This document shows positions 1 through 6,831 of a DNA stretch of 12,965 nt, piece after piece. The translations under genes and the position numbers were made by a program. Source of the DNA: JAWUXM01 sp034111325 (lineage in GTDB: Bacteria > Pseudomonadota > Alphaproteobacteria > Rickettsiales > JABIRX01); assembly GCA_034111325.1 (NCBI GenBank), contig JAWUXM010000021.1, forward strand, positions 1-12,965, written 5' to 3'. The notes below the pieces were generated by a model. The model saw only the letters and a list, made by a program, of their open reading frames with translations. It was not told the DNA's origin and did no database searches. Within the stretch, counting starts at the first letter, position 1; each line of letters opens with the position of its first letter.

Positions 1-6
1 TAAATA

Positions 7-11
7 AAGGA
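7..11 (+). promoter_or_regulatory. Ribosome binding site of nrdA
   Basis: AAGGA sits 7 nt before the ATG at 19. It is the only convincing Shine-Dalgarno sequence in the window; the other genes start without one. Confidence 0.6.
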
Positions 12-18
12 TTTTAAA

Positions 19-1899
19 ATGGCGCAGTTGACTTCAGACATAACAGACACAATCTCTCTAGAATTACCGGTTTCGAACTTACAAACTAATAAAAAACGTG
101 ACGATAATTTAACTGATTTTGGCAAGGCAATCTTACAAGATAGATATTTATTACCTGGTGAGGAGAATCAAGATTTATTCATGCGTGTTGCAAAATATTA
201 TGGTGATGATGAACAACATTCTGAAAGACTTTATAATTATATATCTAACCTTTGGTTTATGCCTTCAACGCCGATTCTAAGCAATGGCGGGACTGACCGT
301 GGTATGCCAATTTCATGTTTTTTAAATGAAGTGGAGGATTCTCTCGAGGGAATCGTATCTCTGTGGAATGAAAATGTTTGGCTTGCTTCAAAAGGCGGCG
401 GAATAGGAAGTTTCTGGGGAAATGTCCGCTCAATTGGTGAAACTGTCCGTGGTAATGGGAAAACTTCAGGAATCGTACCATTTATCAAAGTGATGGATTC
501 ACAAACCTTAGCAATTTCACAAGGAAGCTTGCGCCGTGGAAGTGCCGCAGTTTATTTGCAAATTGATCACCCAGAAATTGAAGAATTTATCGATATACGT
601 CGTCCAACTGGTGGCGATTATAATCGTCGTAGTTTGAATCTACATCATGGTGTAGCAATAACTGATGCTTTTATGGAAGCTGTTGAACAAAATGCTGATT
701 GGCATTTACGCAGCCCGCATGAGCCAGAGAAAATTGTCGTGACGCTCAAAGCACGTGCTCTATGGATGAAGCTCCTATTAGCGCGGATTGAAACTGGTGA
801 GCCATATATGCTATTTATCGACACAGTTAATAGAGCAGTTCCAGAACATCACAAAAAACTAGGTTTGAAGGTCAAAACTTCTAACCTTTGTTCAGAGATC
901 ACTCTTGCAACTGGTCTTGACCATAAAAACAAACAACGTACTGCGGTTTGTTGTCTTTCATCGCTGAATCTAGAACATTATGAAGCATGGAAAGATGATG
1001 GCCAATTTATTGAAGATGTAATGCGCTTTCTTGATAATGTCTTACAAGACTTTATCGATAATGCGCCTGATAGCATGGCGAAGGCTAAATATGCGGCCAT
1101 GCGTGAGAGAAGCGTCGGTCTTGGCGTTATGGGGCTGCACTCGTTCCTACAGTCTAAATCTGTGCCGATTGAGTCAGCAATGTCAAAAGTTTGGAACAAG
1201 AAGGTTTTCAAACATATCAAAGAGGGGGTAGACTTAGCGTCTAAGGTTTTAGCTAAGGAACGTGGTGCATGCCCCGATGCCAAGGATGCTAAGGTTGAAG
1301 AGCGATTTACCAATAAAATGGCGATCGCACCTACAGCCAGTATATCAATTATTTGTGGCAATTCATCTCCAGGGATTGAGCCTTACGCTGCTAATAGTTT
1401 TACGCAAAAAACCTTAACCGGTTCGTTTACAGTGCGTAATAAAAACCTAATTGCTTTGCTCGAGAAAAAGGGCAAAAATAATGAGGAAACATGGTCATCA
1501 ATCTCAACACATGAAGGCTCTGTTCAACATCTAGATTTTCTTGATGAACATGAGAAAATGGTTTTTAAAACCGCCCCAGAGATTGACCAAAGGTGGTTAA
1601 TTGACCTTGCTGCTGATCGCACGCAATATATCTGCCAAGCACAAAGCTTGAATGTTTTTTTGCCTGGTGATGTAACGAAAAAACAATTGCATGATATTCA
1701 TTATCAGGCATGGAAAAAGGGCGTCAAAAGCCTTTACTATTGTCGCTCTACTTCTATACAAAGGGCAGATAAAGTTTCTAATAAAGCAGTTGAAAACGTT
1801 ATCGAACTTAATTTGCCAGTAGTTGATGCTGTTGATCCGTTAGAAGTAGCAAATTCAAACTCCAGCAATGATTATGAAGAATGCTTAGCTTGCCAATAA
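19..1899 (+). CDS. nrdA: Ribonucleoside-diphosphate reductase, class I large (alpha) subunit
   Basis: Catalytic subunit that reduces ribonucleoside diphosphates to deoxyribonucleotides in the cytoplasm, working with the radical-generating NrdB encoded 18 bp downstream. The active-site set is complete: Cys100 (PISC), Asn289-Cys291-Glu293 (NLCSE) with the thiyl-radical cysteine, and Cys311 (AVCCLSSLNL). The substrate loop PTASISIICGNSSPGIEP lies at 438-455, and the radical-transfer pair Tyr573-Tyr574 (LYYC) follows. The tail ends ECLACQ, so Cys622 and Cys625 can act as the shuttle pair that passes electrons from thioredoxin. At 626 residues it is well short of E. coli NrdA (about 760). The standard RNR N-terminal domain begins at about residue 27, leaving no room for an N-terminal ATP-cone, so the overall dATP activity switch appears to be missing. 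The start is supported by AAGGA at 7-11. The upstream promoter lies outside the window. Confidence 0.97.
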   Translation: MAQLTSDITDTISLELPVSNLQTNKKRDDNLTDFGKAILQDRYLLPGEENQDLFMRVAKYYGDDEQHSERLYNYISNLWFMPSTPILSNGGTDRGMPISCFLNEVEDSLEGIVSLWNENVWLASKGGGIGSFWGNVRSIGETVRGNGKTSGIVPFIKVMDSQTLAISQGSLRRGSAAVYLQIDHPEIEEFIDIRRPTGGDYNRRSLNLHHGVAITDAFMEAVEQNADWHLRSPHEPEKIVVTLKARALWMKLLLARIETGEPYMLFIDTVNRAVPEHHKKLGLKVKTSNLCSEITLATGLDHKNKQRTAVCCLSSLNLEHYEAWKDDGQFIEDVMRFLDNVLQDFIDNAPDSMAKAKYAAMRERSVGLGVMGLHSFLQSKSVPIESAMSKVWNKKVFKHIKEGVDLASKVLAKERGACPDAKDAKVEERFTNKMAIAPTASISIICGNSSPGIEPYAANSFTQKTLTGSFTVRNKNLIALLEKKGKNNEETWSSISTHEGSVQHLDFLDEHEKMVFKTAPEIDQRWLIDLAADRTQYICQAQSLNVFLPGDVTKKQLHDIHYQAWKKGVKSLYYCRSTSIQRADKVSNKAVENVIELNLPVVDAVDPLEVANSNSSNDYEECLACQ

Positions 1900-1917
1900 T
1901 AAAACTATAATAAAAAC

Positions 1918-2910
1918 ATGGACACTAAAACTACAAAAACAACGCTGCTTAGCGCTGATCCCATTTATAAGCCATTCACTTATCCTTGGGCTTATGAAGC
2001 TTGGGAAACACAACAGAAAATCCATTGGTTACCAGATGAAGTGCCATTAGCTGATGATGTACGTGACTGGAAACATAATATCAGTGAGTCTGAAAGACAT
2101 TTGCTTACACAAATTTTTAGGTTCTTCACACAAGCGGATATTGAAGTAAATAATTGCTACATGCAGCATTATTCACGCGTGTTTAAACCAACTGAAGTAC
2201 AGATGATGTTAGCAGCATTTTCTAATACGGAGACTATTCATATTGCTGCATATTCACATCTGCTTGATACAATTGGTATACCGGAAACTGAATATATGGC
2301 GTTCCTTAAATATAAGGAAATGAAGGATAAATATGACTATATGTCTGAATTTGGTGTTGATACTAAAGAGGATATTGCCTTAACTTTAGCAGTGTTTGGT
2401 GGTTTCACTGAAGGTCTGCAATTATTTGCATCATTTGCTATTTTATTGAATTTCCCACGTTTTGGTAAAATGAAAGGCATGGGGCAAATCGTTACTTGGT
2501 CTGTACGTGATGAAACTTTACACACAAATTCAATTATCAAATTATTCCGTACATTTATTCAGGAAAATCCTGAAATATGGACAGAAGATTTAAAATCTAA
2601 AATATATAATGCTTGCACGACAATTGTTCATCTTGAAGATGCATTTATTGACCTTGCTTTTGAGTTAGGACCTATCGAAGGTCTAACGGCTAGAGAGGTT
2701 AAGCAATATATTAGATATATTGGTGATCGTCGTTTGAGCCAATTAGGCTTGAAGGAAGTCTATATGACTGATAAAAATCCATTACCTTGGTTAGATGAAA
2801 TCCTCAATGGTGTTGAGCATGCAAACTTCTTTGAGAACCGCGTTACCGAATATACTAAGGCGGCGACTCAGGGGAGTTGGGAGGAGGCATTTGAAGACCT
2901 CCCCGCCTAG
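1918..2910 (+). CDS. nrdB: Ribonucleoside-diphosphate reductase, class I small (beta) subunit
   Basis: Ferritin-like dimetal subunit that makes and stores the radical used by NrdA; the two genes form an operon. All expected ligands are present with the same spacing as in E. coli NrdB: Asp74, Glu105, His108, Glu165, Glu199 and His202. Tyr112 in the ETIHIAAY motif occupies the radical tyrosine position, so this is a tyrosyl-radical enzyme and not the Phe-type class Ic form of Chlamydia. The sequence alone does not say whether iron or manganese is used. There is no fused ATP-cone: the protein opens directly into IYKPFTYPWAYEAW. At 330 residues it is of normal size. The TAG stop overlaps the edge of a direct repeat (2909-2938), so the last few residues (FEDLPA), which in this family contact NrdA, may have been rewritten by that repeat. 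No Shine-Dalgarno sequence precedes the ATG. Confidence 0.97.
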   Translation: MDTKTTKTTLLSADPIYKPFTYPWAYEAWETQQKIHWLPDEVPLADDVRDWKHNISESERHLLTQIFRFFTQADIEVNNCYMQHYSRVFKPTEVQMMLAAFSNTETIHIAAYSHLLDTIGIPETEYMAFLKYKEMKDKYDYMSEFGVDTKEDIALTLAVFGGFTEGLQLFASFAILLNFPRFGKMKGMGQIVTWSVRDETLHTNSIIKLFRTFIQENPEIWTEDLKSKIYNACTTIVHLEDAFIDLAFELGPIEGLTAREVKQYIRYIGDRRLSQLGLKEVYMTDKNPLPWLDEILNGVEHANFFENRVTEYTKAATQGSWEEAFEDLPA

Positions 2911-2938
2911 AATCTGGTTCTTTTTGTCTCTTTTTAGC
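2909..2938 (+). repeat. Degenerate direct repeat, copy 1, overlapping the nrdB stop
   Basis: Starts AGAATCTGGTTCTTTT and ends in CTCTTT followed by TAGC or AGC. It is closely matched at 3099-3126, with a few substitutions and a 2-nt length difference. It begins inside the nrdB TAG codon. The preceding CCTAGAATC (2906-2914) is also the inverted form of the right arm of the 38-bp dispersed repeat. Confidence 0.7.
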
Positions 2939-2997
2939 GAATAACCCTTATTCATTCGCTTGTGTACCAAGATGTACACGTTCGCTTATTCATAAGG
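2936..2997. repeat. Hairpin-rich inverted repeat after nrdB
   Basis: Several nested inverted repeats are visible. GTGTAC (2962-2967) pairs with GTACAC (2974-2979) around a 6-nt loop, inside outer arms CCTTAT (2946-2951) and ATAAGG (2992-2997). An alternative hairpin pairs AGCGAAT (2936-2942) with ATTCGCT (2954-2960). It lies about 25 nt after the nrdB stop and could protect or end the nrdAB transcript. No T-run follows it, so a standard intrinsic terminator is not supported. Confidence 0.6.
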
Positions 2998-3098
2998 AAC
3001 ATTCACTAAAAATAAATCAAAAACTCCTCAGATTCACCCCTCTAAATTTGTTCAAGCAGGACATGTGTCAAAAATCAAAGCAAAAGTTATTAGATTTT

Positions 3099-3126
3099 AG
3101 AATCTGGTTCTTTTCGCCTCTTTAGC
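3099..3126 (+). repeat. Degenerate direct repeat, copy 2
   Basis: Second copy of the AGAATCTGGTTCTTTT element, 190 bp after the first. It is noncoding and lies just before a 38-bp repeat copy. The pair may mark the ends of a decayed insertion or a local duplication. Confidence 0.7.
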
Positions 3127-3141
3127 CCCTTGCCTTTCTGC

Positions 3142-3179
3142 GTCATTGCCTTAATCACCTGCGATTCTAGGCACCGTCC
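3142..3179 (+). repeat. 38-bp dispersed repeat, copy 1
   Basis: Begins GTCATTGCCT, has GATTCTAGG in its right half and ends GTCC. It has the same length and arrangement as the copies at 9179-9216 and 9220-9257, about 6 kb away. The arms (CCT-AATC and GATT-AGG) are partly complementary, so the element can fold back on itself. Confidence 0.7.
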
Positions 3180-3191
3180 AAATTTGTGTGT

Positions 3192-3440
3192 CTAAGCGCT
3201 ATTGAAATATTTAAGTTTTGCTATAGGATATGCACTCCAGTTGTTATCTTGATATTCTTTAATTACGACGAATAAATAATCAAACAAGTATCTTTTTGAA
3301 AGCAAGTTTATTTCGTGTAGTTTTTTTGTTTTGGCATTGATGTTTTCTATTGAGTTTGTGGTGTATATACAGCGCCTTATTCGATGATCATGTTTGATGT
3401 AAGTCAGATAATAATCAAAATCTTCAATCTTCGCAATTAT
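3192..3440 (-). pseudogene. IS256-family transposase, C-terminal remnant
   Basis: Reading the minus strand gives 82 residues to a TAG stop, entered directly after an in-frame TAA and with no start codon. Residues 21-35 contain IRRCIYTTNSIENIN, which closely matches the conserved C-terminal motif of IS256/Mutator-type DDE transposases (R-x-IYTTNAIE-x-LN). A tail with VVIKEYQDNNW follows, as at the end of that family. Full-length members have about 400 residues, so only about the last fifth is left; the catalytic residues expected upstream are missing. No terminal inverted repeats could be recognised. The family call rests on one strong motif and the general shape of the tail. Confidence 0.75.
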
Positions 3441-3615
3441 TTATTTACACAGACACATTATTTTGGATGCCCCGAGACGAGTAGGAATCCTTCAAGAGAA
3501 TATAGCAAGCAATGTTGTAGAAACAGCAGATTTACGTCATCAGCCCGCAGAGGCAAACCGAAGAAATAAAAATAGTGGCTATTGCGTGATATTATAACTC
3601 AATATCTTTTGTCGA

Positions 3616-3981
3616 TTAATTGGTAATAAGCAATTTGAAGAAATAGCGCAGCCAAGGCATGATGTATTTTAGTGATTCAAATAATAATATAAAACCACCA
3701 ACAACTAACGCAATAACTGTAATAATTTTGGCTAATTGAAGCAGGAAGAATTTGAGGACAAAGCCTGATTCAGCATTGGCTAGGCTCTTGGCCGTGGAAA
3801 CGCCTTGCGAAGAATCGCTAGATTGTGCTTCTTGCTCCGCCTCCTCTTCGTCACTCTCTGCGATAATATCCTTAATTAATTTATTTTTTTGAAAAGGGGA
3901 GGTTTGTCTAAGTGCTTTTTTAAGAGATTTGCGGAGTTTTGCCTTTTCCTCGGCTTTGCTGTTATCTTGTGTGTTATCCAT
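3616..3981 (-). CDS. Small acidic, membrane-anchored protein of unknown function
   Basis: I do not recognise a family in these 121 residues. The N-terminal half (1-70) is charged and hydrophilic: a Lys/Arg-rich stretch at 11-38, then a Glu/Asp and Ser/Gln-rich stretch at 42-59 (ESDEEEAEQEAQSSDSSQ). One long hydrophobic segment at about 74-101 should span the inner membrane, and an aromatic amphipathic stretch (104-119, with MPWLRYFFKLL) follows at the C-terminus. This suggests a cytoplasmic N-terminal tail on a single membrane anchor. It is divergent from trkA, with a 77-bp spacer to the preferred trkA start that must carry both promoters. The composition argues for a real gene; the function is unknown. 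Confidence 0.65.
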   Translation of the reverse strand: MDNTQDNSKAEEKAKLRKSLKKALRQTSPFQKNKLIKDIIAESDEEEAEQEAQSSDSSQGVSTAKSLANAESGFVLKFFLLQLAKIITVIALVVGGFILLFESLKYIMPWLRYFFKLLITN

Positions 3982-3991
3982 TGAATAGCTT

Positions 3992-4005
3992 GCAATAATT
4001 ATTGC
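3992..4005. promoter_or_regulatory. Perfect 14-bp palindrome between divergent genes, possible operator
   Basis: GCAATAATTATTGC is fully self-complementary. It lies between the start of the minus-strand membrane protein (3981) and the preferred trkA start (4059), where a dimeric regulator could act on both. Such AT-rich palindromes can arise by chance, and no convincing -35/-10 pair was found around it. Confidence 0.35.
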
Positions 4006-4058
4006 GATATGGTAGTTACGAGTCCCAGTTTGTAAAGAATTTTAATCCACGTAAATCA

Positions 4059-5432
4059 ATGAAAACAATTATATGCGGCGCTGGTCAAGTAGGAAGAAGC
4101 ATAGCCCAACAGCTTGTCTCTGAAAATAACCATGTGACGATTATTGATCAATCAGCAGAGTTGATTGACGAAATTAATAGCCAGCTAGATGTAAAAGCAA
4201 TTGTTGGTTTTGCCTCACACCCTACAGTTCTACGGGATGCTGGTGCTGATGATGCTGACATGATTATTGCTGTTACTCAATCTGATGAAATAAATATGAT
4301 TTCTTGCCAAGTAGCACATTCGGTTTTTGGTGTGAAAAAGAAGATTGCACGAATTCGCAATCAAAATTATTTACAAGAAGACTTTAAATCACTTTATTGC
4401 CCTGACCACCTACCAATTGATGTAATTATCTCACCTGAAGTTGAAGTAGCTAACGCAATTATGGAACGTCTTCATGTCCCGGGAGCTATTGAAACATTAG
4501 TTTTTGCTGATGGTAGTGTAAAAATCATTTCAGCACATTGTGTGGAAGGTAGCGTGATTAAAGGGTTAAGCGTTGAGCATGCAAATGAAGCTTTGTTAGG
4601 GCTTAATTCAAAGATCATTGGCGTAAAACGCGAAGGTGGCTTTATCATACCAACTGGCCGTGAGACCCTTGGTGTTGATGATGAGATATATTTCGTTGCT
4701 AGCGTACAAAATACTAAAGAGATTATGAGCCTTTTTGGTCATGAGGAAAAAGAATCACGCAAAATCCGTATTATTGGTGGTGGTCGTGTAGGCTTGTTTT
4801 TGGCTGAACAAATGGAAGAAAATGGTAATTTTCAAGTCAAAATCCTCGAATATAAAAAAGAGCGTGCCGAATATATTGCTAGCAAACTCTATAATACCAT
4901 GGTGATAAATGGCGATGCACTTGATCAAGAGATTCTCAAAGAAGCAAATATTTCTACAACAGATACAATTATTGCCGTGTCAAATGATGATGAGGTAAAT
5001 ATTCTTTCTTCTCTTTTAGCCAAAAAACTTGGGTGTAAACAGTCAATATCTTTGATCAATAGTGTTTCATATGCACCTTTATTTTCCTCTCTAGGGATTG
5101 ATGTTATCGTTAGCCCGCGTGCTACAACCGTATCGAGCATATTACAACATATTCGCCATGGTAAGGTGAAGAATGTTAGCTCATTATATGATGGCAAGGT
5201 AGAGATAATTGAAGCTGAAGCGGTAGAATCTTCCTTCGCCGCTGGTAAAAGTGCCTCTGACCTGAATGAAGCGGGGAGTGTGATTTTAGCTGCAGTAGTT
5301 CGTGATTCAGAGCTGATTATACCGACTAATGACTTTATCATCAAAGCTTCTGACCGCTTGATAATTATCACACAATCTTCAAAGGTTAAAAAGGTTGAGA
5401 AAATATTATCTGATAAAATCAAATATTTTTAA
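4059..5432 (+). CDS. trkA: Trk potassium uptake system, NAD-binding regulatory subunit TrkA
   Basis: Peripheral cytoplasmic protein that binds NAD(H) and gates the TrkH/TrkG-type potassium channel subunit, which is not in this window. The protein holds two tandem RCK units. The first Rossmann domain opens MKTIICGAGQVG (GAGQVG at residues 7-12), and the second has IIGGGRVG (GGGRVG at about 240-245). Each is followed by a TrkA-C type domain, of which the C-terminal one contains SDRLIIIT near the end. The reading frame stays open to a TTG at 4002, but the ATG at 4059 puts the first Rossmann strand at the N-terminus as usual and gives 457 residues, the typical family length. No Shine-Dalgarno sequence is seen at either start. 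The stop lies inside a 16-bp tandem repeat that fills the gap to dapF. Confidence 0.95.
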   Translation: MKTIICGAGQVGRSIAQQLVSENNHVTIIDQSAELIDEINSQLDVKAIVGFASHPTVLRDAGADDADMIIAVTQSDEINMISCQVAHSVFGVKKKIARIRNQNYLQEDFKSLYCPDHLPIDVIISPEVEVANAIMERLHVPGAIETLVFADGSVKIISAHCVEGSVIKGLSVEHANEALLGLNSKIIGVKREGGFIIPTGRETLGVDDEIYFVASVQNTKEIMSLFGHEEKESRKIRIIGGGRVGLFLAEQMEENGNFQVKILEYKKERAEYIASKLYNTMVINGDALDQEILKEANISTTDTIIAVSNDDEVNILSSLLAKKLGCKQSISLINSVSYAPLFSSLGIDVIVSPRATTVSSILQHIRHGKVKNVSSLYDGKVEIIEAEAVESSFAAGKSASDLNEAGSVILAAVVRDSELIIPTNDFIIKASDRLIIITQSSKVKKVEKILSDKIKYF

Positions 5433-5457
5433 TATTTACTATTTTTAATATTTACTA
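5426..5457 (+). repeat. Perfect 16-bp tandem duplication, two units
   Basis: TTTTTAATATTTACTA occurs twice back to back, at 5426-5441 and 5442-5457. The first unit contains the trkA stop codon and the second ends 2 nt before the dapF ATG. It looks like slippage or a recent duplication that set the trkA-dapF spacing. Confidence 0.9.
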
Positions 5458-5459
5458 AC

Positions 5460-6245
5460 ATGGAATTTTACAAAATGCATGGCTTAGGTAATGATTTTAT
5501 CATTATCGATAGTCGCGCAACAGAGATAAATCTTAGCAAAGAAGAGTTAGTGCGCCTTGCCAACCGTCATATTGGTATAGGTTGCGATCAGTTGGTTATT
5601 ATCAAAAATAGCGATACGGCAGATTGTTTTATGCAAATTTACAATCCTGATGGCTCAGAATCTTCCGCTTGCGGTAATGCTACACGTTGTGTAGCAAAAT
5701 TAACCATGGAGCAAAACGGGTCGAAAAACCTTACAATTCAAACTAATGATCGCATCTTAGAATGTTCACGTATTGGTGATGATATTGCGGTAAATATGGG
5801 TCAAGCTACTGATTTGCAGGAAGTAGAAATAGGGAAAGGTAATTTACAAAACCCAATGGCGGTTAATATTGGTAACCCACATATTGTATTTTTTGTCGAA
5901 GATAGCGCTAAAATAGATTTAGCAAAAGAAGCTGCGCCTTTTGAAACGCATGAGTTATTTCCTGAACGTACTAATGTTGATGTAGCTTCCATAATTGACA
6001 CAAAAACTATCAAACTCCGAGTTTGGGAGCGCGGAGCAGGGGCAACGTTAGCCTGCGGTAGTGGCGCTTGTGCAACGGCTATTGCAGCTTACAGGCGAGG
6101 TCTCACAGCTAATAAAATTCAGGTGATTCTTCCCGGTGGTGTTTTAACTATCGAAATATTAGAAAATGACGAAATCATCATGAGCGGTGCTGCGGAAATG
6201 GTTTTTACAGGTAATATTAACAAAAACCTTGGCAAAACCTCATAA
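5460..6245 (+). CDS. dapF: Diaminopimelate epimerase
   Basis: Cofactor-independent racemase that converts LL- to meso-diaminopimelate, the step that supplies peptidoglycan cross-links and the precursor of lysine. Both catalytic cysteines are present: Cys71 in SACGN and Cys199 in ACGSGACA, the two mirror-image active-site loops. The N-terminal signature MEFYKMHGLGNDF and the conserved NPDGSESSACGNATRC stretch are also intact. The length of 261 residues is slightly below E. coli DapF (274). The ATG follows the 16-bp tandem repeat with no Shine-Dalgarno sequence. dapF-mtaB-ftsY is a common alphaproteobacterial order; here an extra membrane protein gene sits between dapF and mtaB. Retention of DapF implies that the organism makes peptidoglycan or at least diaminopimelate. 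Confidence 0.97.
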   Translation: MEFYKMHGLGNDFIIIDSRATEINLSKEELVRLANRHIGIGCDQLVIIKNSDTADCFMQIYNPDGSESSACGNATRCVAKLTMEQNGSKNLTIQTNDRILECSRIGDDIAVNMGQATDLQEVEIGKGNLQNPMAVNIGNPHIVFFVEDSAKIDLAKEAAPFETHELFPERTNVDVASIIDTKTIKLRVWERGAGATLACGSGACATAIAAYRRGLTANKIQVILPGGVLTIEILENDEIIMSGAAEMVFTGNINKNLGKTS

Positions 6246-6257
6246 ATTTGCTATAAT
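6229..6257 (+). promoter_or_regulatory. Strong sigma70-type promoter, extended -10
   Basis: -35 TTGGCA (6229-6234) and -10 TATAAT (6252-6257) are separated by 17 bp, with TG one base before the -10 box (TGcTATAAT). The -35 box lies in the last codons of dapF, so the promoter drives the gene at 6283 and perhaps mtaB. It is the closest match to consensus in the window. Confidence 0.75.
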
Positions 6258-6282
6258 ATACCTAAACTAAAGTTTTATAAAT

Positions 6283-6765
6283 ATGAGCAGACAAGGATTG
6301 AATAACACAAACGCAGCAACTTCAGCGTCAGATAAGTCAGAAAAAAAAGCAGGTGGTAACACAGCTCGAAATTCAATTATTGTGTTGGGGCTTATGCTGT
6401 CTTTGCTTTTAATCCTTGGAGTCAGCTCAACTTTACATGTCCTTGAAATTATAGAAACTGAGCTACATTTAGTTGTATTGGGGCTCGGCTTAGCTACTAT
6501 AGGTGCTAAAGTTTATCTAGATTACCGTGATGAGAAAAAAGCAGCAGCGGCAGAAGGCAAAGATAAGCTAGAGGCTAAACAGCTAGAGCAGCAGCCCAGC
6601 ATTACGAAAGCCAATGCTCAAGAGGAAAAAAAGCAGCAGGAGCATAAGGACAGCACGCCACCTCCATTGCATACTGAATCTTTACCTAAATCAAATGTTT
6701 CACACCTTGAAGAACAGAAGAATAGAGATAACGGCAATAATCCTGTGCAATCATACAATGTATAA
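6283..6765 (+). CDS. Two-helix membrane protein of unknown function with a low-complexity tail
   Basis: No family recognised in these 160 residues. A polar Ser/Thr/Asn/Lys-rich N-terminus (1-30) precedes two hydrophobic segments at about 31-50 and 61-78, joined by a short acidic loop (HVLEIIETELH), which suggests a helical hairpin in the inner membrane with both ends in the cytoplasm. The tail from about 82 on is rich in Lys, Glu, Gln and Ala (EKKAAAAEGKDKLEAKQ) and then in Pro/Ser/Asn; it is probably disordered or partly coiled coil. The gene has its own strong promoter at 6229-6257 but no Shine-Dalgarno sequence. It interrupts the usual dapF-mtaB adjacency, so it is either lineage-specific or a late insertion. 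Confidence 0.7.
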   Translation: MSRQGLNNTNAATSASDKSEKKAGGNTARNSIIVLGLMLSLLLILGVSSTLHVLEIIETELHLVVLGLGLATIGAKVYLDYRDEKKAAAAEGKDKLEAKQLEQQPSITKANAQEEKKQQEHKDSTPPPLHTESLPKSNVSHLEEQKNRDNGNNPVQSYNV

Positions 6766-6831
6766 CAAAAACTTGCTCTTATCTCCAAAAGCCTTATATT
6801 AGCACCTGATTTTCCAATGGTTCCCAGATAA

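Larger units (their letters stand above)
2911..3615. other. Repeat-rich degraded spacer between nrdB and the 3616-3981 gene
   Basis: About 705 bases with no intact gene. In order it holds a direct-repeat copy, the nested hairpins, the second direct-repeat copy, a 38-bp dispersed repeat (3142-3179), the transposase remnant on the minus strand (3192-3440) and an unassigned open stretch on the plus strand up to the stop at about 3597. No tRNA or other RNA gene is visible. It reads as an insertion site in decay. Confidence 0.6.

Noticed and set aside
978..1361. 127-codon open frame on the minus strand
   Set aside because: It is antisense to the conserved core of nrdA and shows no recognisable protein motif.
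1918..2910. Class Ic (Chlamydia-type) NrdB lacking the radical tyrosine
   Set aside because: The ETIHIAAY motif keeps tyrosine at position 112, at the exact spacing of the E. coli radical tyrosine.
3384..3569. 61-codon open frame on the plus strand
   Set aside because: It overlaps the transposase remnant antisense, has a low-quality composition and no start signal.
4002..4058. TTG start that would extend TrkA by 19 residues
   Set aside because: The extension places unrelated residues before the first Rossmann strand; the ATG at 4059 gives the standard MKTIICGAGQVG start and normal length.
4925..5422. 165-codon open frame on the minus strand
   Set aside because: It lies wholly inside trkA on the opposite strand, and trkA has clear family motifs across that stretch.
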